From: Sphingomonadales bacterium
GTDB lineage: Bacteria > Pseudomonadota > Alphaproteobacteria > Sphingomonadales > Sphingomonadaceae
Length of the DNA stretch: 64,000 nt
Assembly (NCBI GenBank): GCA_027491235.1
Contig: JAIXWO010000022.1
Span: 780,102-844,101, forward strand
Reading direction: 5' to 3'
Part shown: one piece after another, positions 35,302-44,714 of the stretch
Layout: the number at the start of each line of letters is the position of its first letter
Position numbering within the stretch: position 1 is the stretch's first letter
The notes under the pieces: model-generated
Databases searched by the model: none
What the model saw: the letters and a program-made list of their open reading frames with translations, nothing else
Told to the model about the DNA's origin: nothing
Made by a program: the position numbers and the translations under genes

Positions 35302-35795
35302 TGTATTCGACACTCGAAACACCGCATCTCGAATTCGCGTTCGAGTGTCGGCTGCAATTCACACGGGTCTATTCCATTCCCGATGTCCACAATGGCGGCT
35401 TCCGATCCGCCGTTCTCGTCGATCAGGGGACGTTTGAAGGCCCGCGCCTCGGGGGCAAGGCCGTCCCCAACTCAGGCGGGGACTATGCCCATTTCCGCGA
35501 CGACGACACGGCGGTGTTCGATGCGCGCTATCTGCTCGAGGTCGATGACGGCACGATCATCTACATGCAGAACAAGGGCTATCTGTGGGGCCGCAAGCCC
35601 GACGCGATGCAGCGGCTGCGCGCCTGGGCCTTCGAGGACGGACCTCCCGTCGCCCATGAAGACTATTATCTGCGTGCCCAACCGACCTTCGAAACGCCCA
35701 AGGGCAAGCATGACTGGATGACACGGCACGTCTTCATCGGTGTCGGGGAACGCCGCCCCGATGGGAATTTCGTCCGCTATTTCGCGCTGACTTAG
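35301..35795 (+). CDS. DUF3237 domain protein
   Basis: A 164-residue protein covered by one DUF3237-type domain: LEFAFECRLQFT, HNGGFRSAVLVDQGTFEGPRLGG, NSGGDYAHFRDDDTAVFDARYLLEVDDGTIIYMQNKGYLWG, ending HVFIGVGERRPDGNFVRYFAL. It is a likely beta-barrel protein without cofactor motif. From memory, the stereospecific decarboxylases PhcF and PhcG in phenylcoumaran-dimer catabolism of SYK-6 were reported as DUF3237 proteins; if right, this gene could do a similar decarboxylation. The ATG shares one base with the upstream stop (TGATG). Last gene of the operon, overlapping a converging gene by 4 bp. Confidence 0.78.
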   Translation: MYSTLETPHLEFAFECRLQFTRVYSIPDVHNGGFRSAVLVDQGTFEGPRLGGKAVPNSGGDYAHFRDDDTAVFDARYLLEVDDGTIIYMQNKGYLWGRKPDAMQRLRAWAFEDGPPVAHEDYYLRAQPTFETPKGKHDWMTRHVFIGVGERRPDGNFVRYFALT

Positions 35796-36205
35796 GTGCC
35801 CGACGGCTCGGGGGGCATCAGCGCGCATTCCGTCTGCACGATTTTGCCGGCCTTGGTTGTGTAAAAGATGAACTGCCGCATTTCGATGATCTGGCCTGCT
35901 TCCATGGGGTGGAAGGCACTGGCGCCGTTGGTATCGAGCGCGTCCTGCGTAAGATCTCGGATGGCCTCGATGCGGACGATAGCATCCACAGCCGTCAGCG
36001 TGTCACTCGCAGCAAAATTGAGGACCCGCACGCTCTCCTTCACATAGCTGTGCAGGAAGGTGTAAAAGCGGGTGAGGTCTTCGCGGCTCCGAATGGAGAC
36101 GCCGAAGAAATCCATCTTCATCGGTTCGGCATAGAAATCGGCGACGCCGTCATAATCCTTGCTGTTGAAGCAAGCGAGATACCGTTCATAGGCATCCCGG
36201 TTCAT
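35792..36205 (-). CDS. Small NTF2/SnoaL-like protein
   Basis: A 137-residue protein with the SnoaL pattern YERYLACFNSKDYDGVADFYAEPMKMDFFG, followed by SREDLTRFYTFLHSYV and the sheet IIEMRQFIFYTTKAGKIVQTECAL. Not closely related to copies A-C. ATG 36205 overlaps the stop of the NmrA-type reductase gene (ATGA). Last gene of the minus-strand operon that starts with the carotenoid oxygenase. Function unknown; could be an isomerase, hydratase or ligand-binding protein. Confidence 0.77.
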   Translation of the reverse strand: MNRDAYERYLACFNSKDYDGVADFYAEPMKMDFFGVSIRSREDLTRFYTFLHSYVKESVRVLNFAASDTLTAVDAIVRIEAIRDLTQDALDTNGASAFHPMEAGQIIEMRQFIFYTTKAGKIVQTECALMPPEPSGT

Positions 36206-37125
36206 TGGGCAGCGCTCCGGAGAAATTCCACATTCTCCTCAATCATCTGCCGCACAGAACGCGCCGGGCGTCCGGTTAGGCGCTCCACATCCTTCGTGCA
36301 GACCTCCAGAAACCCTTCCCGGATGGCCTGCCCAAACGTCACCATGTCATCGCTGTTCCAAGGGAGACCGCCCACCGTCTGGTCATCTACCGGACGGCGT
36401 GGAATGCCCATGGCGTCGAACATTGCATATTGCTGGTCATCATCGACGGAGACATAGCTGATCGGCTTGCCTGTCACCTCGGAGAGGATAACTGTCACCT
36501 CTTCAAAGGTCTGCAATTCAGGACCTGTGATGTTGTAGGTCTGACCCTCATGGCCATCACTCGTCATGACAGCGACGGCGGCAGCAACACAGTCATCGCG
36601 CCATACCATTGCCTCAAGGCCTGAGCCTGCGTTGCTAATCCATTGGCCGGACTGCATGACGCCGGGGCCAGCCATCAGGATCATCGCATCGGCATAATGC
36701 GCATCGCGTAGCATCGTCCAGGCCATGCCAGAGGCGCGGATGAGCTGCTCTGTCTCAATGTGGTCATGCCGCACTTCTGCCGGGTTTGCGGGATCATCAA
36801 TGCCGATGAAGCTGGTATAAGCGATGTGCTTCACACCCGCTTTTGCCGCCGCATCAATCGCCGCCTTGTGCTGAACAACGCGTGCACCCACCCGGGTGCC
36901 GGAAATGAGCAGCATCTTATCTGCCCCCGTTACCGCAGCGGCCAGCGTCTCTGGCTTGTCGAAGTCGCCGTAACGGACCTCGCACCCCTGCGCGACGCGA
37001 TCTGTCAGCTTAGCCGGCGTGCGCGTGATCAGGATCAAATCCTGTGCACGTCCCTTGGCGATCAGCGCGTCTGTAAAGGCGCGTCCATAGTTGCCCGACG
37101 CACCTGTGACGACAATCCGGGTCAT
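36202..37125 (-). CDS. NmrA/QOR2-type NAD(P)-binding reductase
   Basis: Atypical SDR of 307 residues in the NmrA/quinone-reductase-2 group. VTGASGNYGRAF is the nucleotide loop; YGDFDKPETLAAAVTGADKMLLISG and YTSFIGID follow, and the active tyrosine of classical SDRs is missing, as usual for the group. ATG 37125 overlaps the stop of the carotenoid oxygenase gene. Enzymes of this group reduce quinones or phenylcoumaran-type rings; plant phenylcoumaran benzylic ether reductases are distant relatives, which is worth noting here but not evidence of that activity. Confidence 0.82.
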   Translation of the reverse strand: MTRIVVTGASGNYGRAFTDALIAKGRAQDLILITRTPAKLTDRVAQGCEVRYGDFDKPETLAAAVTGADKMLLISGTRVGARVVQHKAAIDAAAKAGVKHIAYTSFIGIDDPANPAEVRHDHIETEQLIRASGMAWTMLRDAHYADAMILMAGPGVMQSGQWISNAGSGLEAMVWRDDCVAAAVAVMTSDGHEGQTYNITGPELQTFEEVTVILSEVTGKPISYVSVDDDQQYAMFDAMGIPRRPVDDQTVGGLPWNSDDMVTFGQAIREGFLEVCTKDVERLTGRPARSVRQMIEENVEFLRSAAQ

Positions 37126-38591
37126 GCGACGGCCTTTGCGAGTTGATCGCTGCTCACCCACCAGCCATGCACTTGTGGTCGCAGGCGCGTAGGGATCGCA
37201 ATCTTGGCGACAGGCCCGGCGCCTACATTCCCCGCGTCGACAATCCAGCAAGCATGGGTGAAGTCATCTGGCCCCGTCTGTGTATCGACGATCATCACCA
37301 GCCAGCCTTCATGGTCTTCGGTCTTGGACGGCACATGGACCGGCTCATTGAAGCTCATGCCCGGATCAAGCGCGAGGGCCTGAATGGAGGCACCGGTGAA
37401 GTCGAGCCGCATCAGCAAGTTGAACATCGCGCCGACAGGGCCACCCGCCACCGGAGGCCCACGCATTTCAGGGTTCATCGTCAGCATCCAGCCACGCGCA
37501 TAGGGCCGCCCCTGCTCCGCTGCCGGAATGACCGGGAAGTCACCCGGCGGGCCGACAATATTCTCTACCACGTCACCGGAGGGGGCCTTGGGATTAACCG
37601 TCCAGCGCGTCAGGGCACCTTTCACATCCCAAGGCGCGATGTGAATTCCAGAGGCTTCGCGGATGAAGGGAAAGGCGTTCACGTTCGACAGGCACTGGTC
37701 AAAGTGGATGTTGCCCTCCGCATCCTCAAACGCACCCATCATGTGGTAGCAGGACACACCCTTCCCGCCCTTGAACCACTTGATCTCTGACACATCGCCA
37801 TAGCGCGGCATGACGCCGAGCCAACTGTCGAGATCCATTTCATGGATCCAATGGTCGCCGCCTTCTTTCAGACGATCCAGACTGCAGGTCGTCGGGTAGA
37901 CCGGGAACAGCGCGTAATTCTCAGTGATGGTGAAGTCATGCATCATGGAGCAATAGGGCACGTCAAACCATTGTTCCGACGTCAGATTGCCGTCCTTATC
38001 CGCGATCATGTACGCAACCTTGGTCGAGGCCGGTCCATCCGCCTCATAGCCATAGAAGAACATTTCGCCCGTCACTGGATCGATGCGGACGTGCGCCGTC
38101 ACCGTTTCGGATTTCAGCTTTCCGCCAAAATCATAGGAACCAATTGTTTTCAGCGTTTGCGGATCAATCTGGTAAGGACGTCCATCCTCCTTCGTCATCA
38201 AAAGGCGGCCGGCGTGCCAAACGGGGGTCGTGTTGGCGACGGTGCGATCCACACCTGCCATATCCGCATCATCCGTGAAGGGATTGCGATACCGCCCAAA
38301 GCGCGTGCGATCCACCTCAACTTCTGCCTTGTGGCGCGCCGTCTGCACATAGCGGATCGACGTGCTGGCCTTCCCCCCTTGAAGGCGGACGGCGGAAATC
38401 ATCCCATCGCCGGACAAAACGTTGTCATCATCAAATTTGGGCGGAAAAGCAGGATCCGGAACCGCGCGGAAGAACACGCCGTCGACATCTGCGGGGATTT
38501 CACCCTCGACCACCAAATTATCGAGGTCATATTCCGCGCCAATTGGGCGATTGAGACCCATGAAATGGGGTGATTGGGGAAATGCGGCCAC
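37122..38591 (-). CDS. Carotenoid oxygenase family, lignostilbene dioxygenase type
   Basis: Iron oxygenase of 489 residues, near the 485 of lignostilbene dioxygenase LsdA. Four putative iron histidines lie in TAHVRID, MMHDFTI, CYHMMGAF and QVHGWWV. EPVHVPSKTEDHEGWL is also typical. The family cleaves the central double bond of 4-hydroxystilbenes, giving two aromatic aldehydes such as vanillin. The start is GTG 38591 with AGGAGAG seven bases upstream, and an element A palindrome lies 34 bp upstream. The substrate-contacting tyrosine and lysine known in LsdA should be checked by alignment. A true carotenoid cleavage role is less likely in this context. Confidence 0.85.
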   Translation of the reverse strand: MAAFPQSPHFMGLNRPIGAEYDLDNLVVEGEIPADVDGVFFRAVPDPAFPPKFDDDNVLSGDGMISAVRLQGGKASTSIRYVQTARHKAEVEVDRTRFGRYRNPFTDDADMAGVDRTVANTTPVWHAGRLLMTKEDGRPYQIDPQTLKTIGSYDFGGKLKSETVTAHVRIDPVTGEMFFYGYEADGPASTKVAYMIADKDGNLTSEQWFDVPYCSMMHDFTITENYALFPVYPTTCSLDRLKEGGDHWIHEMDLDSWLGVMPRYGDVSEIKWFKGGKGVSCYHMMGAFEDAEGNIHFDQCLSNVNAFPFIREASGIHIAPWDVKGALTRWTVNPKAPSGDVVENIVGPPGDFPVIPAAEQGRPYARGWMLTMNPEMRGPPVAGGPVGAMFNLLMRLDFTGASIQALALDPGMSFNEPVHVPSKTEDHEGWLVMIVDTQTGPDDFTHACWIVDAGNVGAGPVAKIAIPTRLRPQVHGWWVSSDQLAKAVA

Positions 38592-38625
38592 GGTACTCTC
38601 CTAAATCTTATCAGAGCACCTTCGA

Positions 38626-38637
38626 TAACATTTGTTA
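38626..38637. promoter_or_regulatory. MarR-type operator candidate (element A, copy 5)
   Basis: TAACATTTGTTA: arms TAACA and TGTTA around two bases, 34 bp upstream of the carotenoid oxygenase GTG. It separates that gene from the CmcJ-like gene upstream and may mark a promoter. Confidence 0.6.
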
Positions 38638-38652
38638 GAAAATCAAGTCTTC

Positions 38653-39441
38653 TCAATCGAACCAGAAGGCGATCGCCCGCATTTCGATGCTAGACCGCGG
38701 CGCGACGTCTGCCGGGACATCGGGATTGTCAAAGGCAACGTGCGGAATAGGGTTGCCAAACTGGCTGTCGCTTGTCTTAAAAATAAGCGCTTCATCGCGC
38801 GTCATGTTGGGGAACCAGTGCCAACGGTGTGCCGGATTATGCGCAACGATGTAGCTTTCAAACGACCATTCGGGCTTTTCCGGATCATCAAAAATCGCAT
38901 CAGCAATGATCAGATCCTCGGCAGCCACGCTGCGCGCATCACAGACGGCCAGCGGCACATCCTGCGGCGGGGCGGAAAAGGCGCGCCAGACGTTGTAATG
39001 GGCAAAGCGCCGCACCGATTTGCCCTCGGGCGCCCCGCCTTTGGCAAAGCCCGCTGCCGTTCCAGCGGTGATGTCGATATGCGCAAAGCGGGCCGGCATG
39101 GAATTGTTGAGCTGCCCCGCCAGCTTTGACTTCTCCCCAAAGCGCAAAATGCCGGGGCCGGTGCAGAACGCCGCGTCGGCGCCGGTATGCGCGAGTAGAA
39201 GGTCAACGATCTCCTGCCCGTGCACCGCGGCCACATCTGCGCGATCCTGAAAGTCCGCAACCTTGCTGACATGGGGTACGAGCTTGAACCCGGCCGCATC
39301 AAGATCAGTCGAGACCGCGCGCCCGTCGGTAATCTCCATCGGATGCCCATCAATGATGACCGTGTCGCGGCTGTGATCGTTCGCATAGTAACGCTGCCGG
39401 AAATCGGTGCGCGCTGCGTAGTTGATTACCGCTGTCGTCAT
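38653..39441 (-). CDS. CmcJ/NvfI-like putative oxygenase or hydroxylase, copy 2
   Basis: A 262-residue paralogue of the protein at 34429. Shared landmarks are DGHPMEITDGRAVSTDLDAAGF, ARFAHIDITAG (His-x-Asp), YNVWRAFSAPPQDVPLAVCDARSV and NPAHRWHWFPNMT. The distal His in HRW is kept, so any metal site would be the same as in copy 1. ATG 39441 follows AGGAGGCGCGACG. It lies between two aldo/keto reductases and the carotenoid oxygenase on the same strand. Two copies in converging operons suggest two similar steps, or two stereoisomers, of one pathway. Reaction unknown. Confidence 0.75.
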   Translation of the reverse strand: MTTAVINYAARTDFRQRYYANDHSRDTVIIDGHPMEITDGRAVSTDLDAAGFKLVPHVSKVADFQDRADVAAVHGQEIVDLLLAHTGADAAFCTGPGILRFGEKSKLAGQLNNSMPARFAHIDITAGTAAGFAKGGAPEGKSVRRFAHYNVWRAFSAPPQDVPLAVCDARSVAAEDLIIADAIFDDPEKPEWSFESYIVAHNPAHRWHWFPNMTRDEALIFKTSDSQFGNPIPHVAFDNPDVPADVAPRSSIEMRAIAFWFD

Positions 39442-39458
39442 CGTCGCGCCTCCTAAGC

Positions 39459-40454
39459 TCAGGCAAATTCCTCGGTATCGATCGTCCGCTGCATGGCCTC
39501 GGGATAGCGCGGCCCCGCAACTGTCTGTTGGTTGATCAACGCGTCCAGCGTTTCCAGCACCGTGCTGTCGGGCTGCCAGTCCCACCGCGCGATATTCTCT
39601 TCGAGATGCGGGATGGAAGCAGTGCCGGGGATCGTCACAACGTGATCGCCACGTGACAGCACCCAAGCAAGCGAGAGCTGTGCGGGCGTTACCCCCTGCG
39701 CTGCCGCAATGGATTTAAACGCCTCAATCAGCTTCAGATTGTGCGGCCAGTTGTCGGCGTTGAAGCGGGGTTGTCCGCGACGCAGATCATTGTCGACAAG
39801 GTCCGCTGGATTTTCGACCGCTGCGGCCAGCGCGCCACGGCCAACCGGCGAAAACGCCACAAAGGTCGTCCCGACATCCTTGCAGGCTTCCAGCACGGCG
39901 ATTTCGGGATTGCGCGTCCATAGCGAGTATTCCGTCTGCATCGCGGCAATGGGGTGAACCGCCGATGCTTTGCGGAGCGTCTCTGCCGACATTTCAGACA
40001 GACCAATGCTGCCGATCTTCCCTTCCTTGATCAGTTCAGCAAGCGTGCCGACCGAGTCTTCAATCGGCGTCTCGAAATCCCGGCGGTGCAGGTAGTAGAG
40101 ATCGATATGGTCGGTCTGGAGCAGGCGCAGGCTCTCGTCGCAGGCCTTGCGGATCGTCTCGGGCTTGCAGTCGATCCGGCGCTTCTCGCCATCGACGATG
40201 ATCCCTGTCTTGGACGCGAGGAAGAACTTGTCGCGATTGTCCTTGAGCGTCTTGCCGATCAGCGTCTCGTTATGGCCAAGGCCATAGATACGCGCGGTAT
40301 CGAGATGGTCATAACCAAGGTCCAGCGCGCGGTGGAGCAGCTTGGCCCCATCCTCGTCGGTCGGTGGCACGCCATAGGCCCAGGAGAGCGACATGCAGCC
40401 AAGGCCGACAGGATTGGTGGGCCGACCATTGATCGCGCGCTTTGTAATCGTCAT
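39459..40454 (-). CDS. Aldo/keto reductase
   Basis: Aldo/keto reductase of 331 residues. Catalytic Asp-Tyr in LDTARIYGLGHNE, lysine in LASKTGI, histidine in LYYLHRRDF, and the NADPH-binding C-terminal segment IPGTASIPHLEENI. Related to the YajO/general stress type. ATG 40454 follows GAAGGA. The next reductase lies 10 bp upstream on the same strand, so they are co-transcribed. It probably reduces an aromatic aldehyde or ketone; it may act as a detoxifying enzyme rather than a pathway step. Confidence 0.86.
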   Translation of the reverse strand: MTITKRAINGRPTNPVGLGCMSLSWAYGVPPTDEDGAKLLHRALDLGYDHLDTARIYGLGHNETLIGKTLKDNRDKFFLASKTGIIVDGEKRRIDCKPETIRKACDESLRLLQTDHIDLYYLHRRDFETPIEDSVGTLAELIKEGKIGSIGLSEMSAETLRKASAVHPIAAMQTEYSLWTRNPEIAVLEACKDVGTTFVAFSPVGRGALAAAVENPADLVDNDLRRGQPRFNADNWPHNLKLIEAFKSIAAAQGVTPAQLSLAWVLSRGDHVVTIPGTASIPHLEENIARWDWQPDSTVLETLDALINQQTVAGPRYPEAMQRTIDTEEFA

Positions 40455-40464
40455 GAAAAGTCCT

Positions 40465-41397
40465 TCAGCTGCGCGGCCGGGCCGCATTCAACAAGTCGAG
40501 GTGGTCTTGTGACAGAACCAGCGTGGCGCCTGCAACCAGATCCGCCACCTGCTCCACCCGCGAAGCGCTGGCGATAGGGGCCGCAATCCCCGGCTGCGCG
40601 TTGATCCACGCCAAGGCAATATGCGCGTGCTTGGCGCCAGTGTCGGCTGCCACCTTGTCCATTGCTGCGAGGATCGGCTGACCCTTGTCGAAATAGTCGC
40701 GGACACGATAGCCGCGCGGCCCCTGCTCAAGGTCCGCTGCAACGCGGTACTTGCCCGTCAGAAAGCCCGACGCGAGCCCGAAATAGGGGAAGGACGCGAT
40801 ACCGTCGGCCACGCACATGTCTTGCACCGCCCCTTCAAACTGGTCGCGGACGACAAGGTTATATTCGTTCTGGATCGCGACATAGGCCGCAACGCCCTGC
40901 GCCTTGGCCGCTGCCCGGGCCGATGCGAGCCGGTCCGCCGTGAAATTGGATGCACCAAGCGTGCGCACCTTGCCTGCCGTCACCAGCGCGCCAAAGCCTT
41001 GCGCGGCTTCGGCCTGATCCGTCGCGGTTTCGTCGCGGTGGGCGTAATAGAGATCGATATAGTCGGTCTGCAGACGCTTGAGCGAGCCCTCAACTGCTGC
41101 GGCCAGTTTCGCCGCCGCGAGATCGCCCGGCTTGCCGTACATGCCGGTCTTTGTGGCGATGTGCATGTCGGCCCGGTTGCCCCGCGCCGCCATCCATTTC
41201 CCGAGCACGGTTTCAGAATCGCCACCGACATGGCCGGGGATCCAATCCGAATAGCCTTCGGCGGTGTCGATCATCCGCCCGCCGGCCTCGTAAAAGGCGT
41301 CGAGGATCGCAAAGCTGGCATCAAGATCAGCGGTCCAGCCAAAGACGTTGCCGCCCAGAACGATGCGAAGGCCAACGGGCTCAATCAACGGCGGCAT
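40465..41397 (-). CDS. Aldo/keto reductase
   Basis: Aldo/keto reductase of 310 residues from another subgroup than its neighbour. Catalytic residues lie in MIDTAEGYSDW, IATKTGMY and YYAHRDE, and the cofactor segment is APIASASRVEQV. ATG 41397 follows GAGAGAGG; an upstream TTG is not supported. It is the first gene of a run on the minus strand (two reductases, then the CmcJ-like gene). A repeat with two hairpins separates it from ligC upstream, so it is likely cut off from the lig operon. Confidence 0.86.
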   Translation of the reverse strand: MPPLIEPVGLRIVLGGNVFGWTADLDASFAILDAFYEAGGRMIDTAEGYSDWIPGHVGGDSETVLGKWMAARGNRADMHIATKTGMYGKPGDLAAAKLAAAVEGSLKRLQTDYIDLYYAHRDETATDQAEAAQGFGALVTAGKVRTLGASNFTADRLASARAAAKAQGVAAYVAIQNEYNLVVRDQFEGAVQDMCVADGIASFPYFGLASGFLTGKYRVAADLEQGPRGYRVRDYFDKGQPILAAMDKVAADTGAKHAHIALAWINAQPGIAAPIASASRVEQVADLVAGATLVLSQDHLDLLNAARPRS

Positions 41398-41422
41398 AGC
41401 GATTCCTCTCTCCAATTCACGG

Positions 41423-41492
41423 CCCCTCCCGCCTGCGGGAGGGGAGCGAGACTTGGCTGATCTTGTGTCAGCCTAGTCGCAGCGGGGTGGGC
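41423..41492. repeat. Tandem-hairpin intergenic repeat, copy 2
   Basis: CCCCTCCC with GGGAGGGG, then GACTTGGC with an imperfect partner and a GCAGCGGGG tail. Same family and order as the copy at 14711-14781. It lies between ligC and the aldo/keto reductase gene and could act as a terminator for the lig message. Confidence 0.7.
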
Positions 41493-41501
41493 TTGTCAGT
41501 C

Positions 41502-43691
<2,190 letters not shown>

Positions 43692-43695
<4 letters not shown>

Positions 43696-44714
43696 AGACC
43701 CTTCTCCTTCAGCATTTTGTCGAGACGCGGGAACACGCGTCGGGCGTTGCCCTCAAAGATGGCGTGGCGTTCGGTGTCGGAAATGTCGAGCGCATCGACA
43801 TAACGCTTGGTGTCATCGAAATAATGGCCCGTCGTCGGGTCGATCCCGCGCACGGCGCCGACCATCTCAGAGCCGAACAGGATGTTCTTATTGTCGATCA
43901 CGTCGGCCAGCAGGTTGATGCCCGGCTGGTGATAGACGCAGGTATCGAAGAACACGTTGTTCATCACGTGCGTCGAGAGGTCGGGCTGCTTGAGCATGTC
44001 CGCCAGCCCGCGATACCGGCCCCAATGATAGGGCACAGCGCCGCCGCCATGCGGGATGATGAAGCGAAGGCTCGGGAAGTCCTTGAACAAATCGCCTTCG
44101 ATCAATTGCATGAAGGCAATGGTGTCCGCCGCAATGTAATAAGCCCCCGTCGCGTGGAGGCCCGGATTGCAGCTGCCAGACACGTGGATCATGGCCGGCA
44201 CGTCCAGCTCGACCATCTTTTCGTAAAACGGATACCAGAACCGATCTGTCAGCGGCGGGTGCTTGAAGTGGCCGCCGCCCGGATCGGGGTTAAGGTTGCA
44301 GCCGACAAAGCCCATGTCGACACAGCGCTCAAGCTCCACAATCGAGCCCTGCATGTCAGCGGCAGGGGACTGCGGCAACATGCACACCGGCACGAAGATG
44401 TCGGGATAGAGTTCGGCGCATCGCGCGATCAGATCGTTATTCACCTGCGCCCATTGCTTGGCGACGGTCTCATCCCCGACATGCGGCGCCATGGCGGAGG
44501 CACGAGGGGAAAAGATCGTGATGTCGGCACCCCGCTCCTTCAACAGGCGGATCTGGTTCTTCTCCAGCGTCTCGCGGATCTCGTCGTCGGAGATGGCGGG
44601 ATAGGCCGGTGCGGCCTCCCCAGCCTTGAACGCGGCCTTTTGCAGATCGCGCCAGTCATTATGCGCGGCAGGTGCCGTCGTATAATGGCCGTGACAGTCG
44701 ATGATGAGTGTCAT
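43692..44714 (-). CDS. ligJ: 4-oxalomesaconate hydratase
   Basis: Amidohydrolase-superfamily hydratase of 340 residues (SYK-6 LigJ 341). Metal-site landmarks: IDCHGHYT at the N-terminus, IHVSGSC, FIIPHGGGAVPYHWGRYRG and ILFGSEMVGAV. It adds water to 4-oxalomesaconate giving 4-carboxy-4-hydroxy-2-oxoadipate, the substrate of LigK. ATG 44714 has GAGGGGAAAG upstream. It overlaps the preceding gene by 4 bp, but that overlap is next to an inserted repeat (44731-44810). Confidence 0.93.

Noticed and set aside
36202-37125. Phenylcoumaran benzylic ether reductase
   Set aside because: The NmrA-type group is broad and no specific substrate residue could be checked; resemblance is at superfamily level only.
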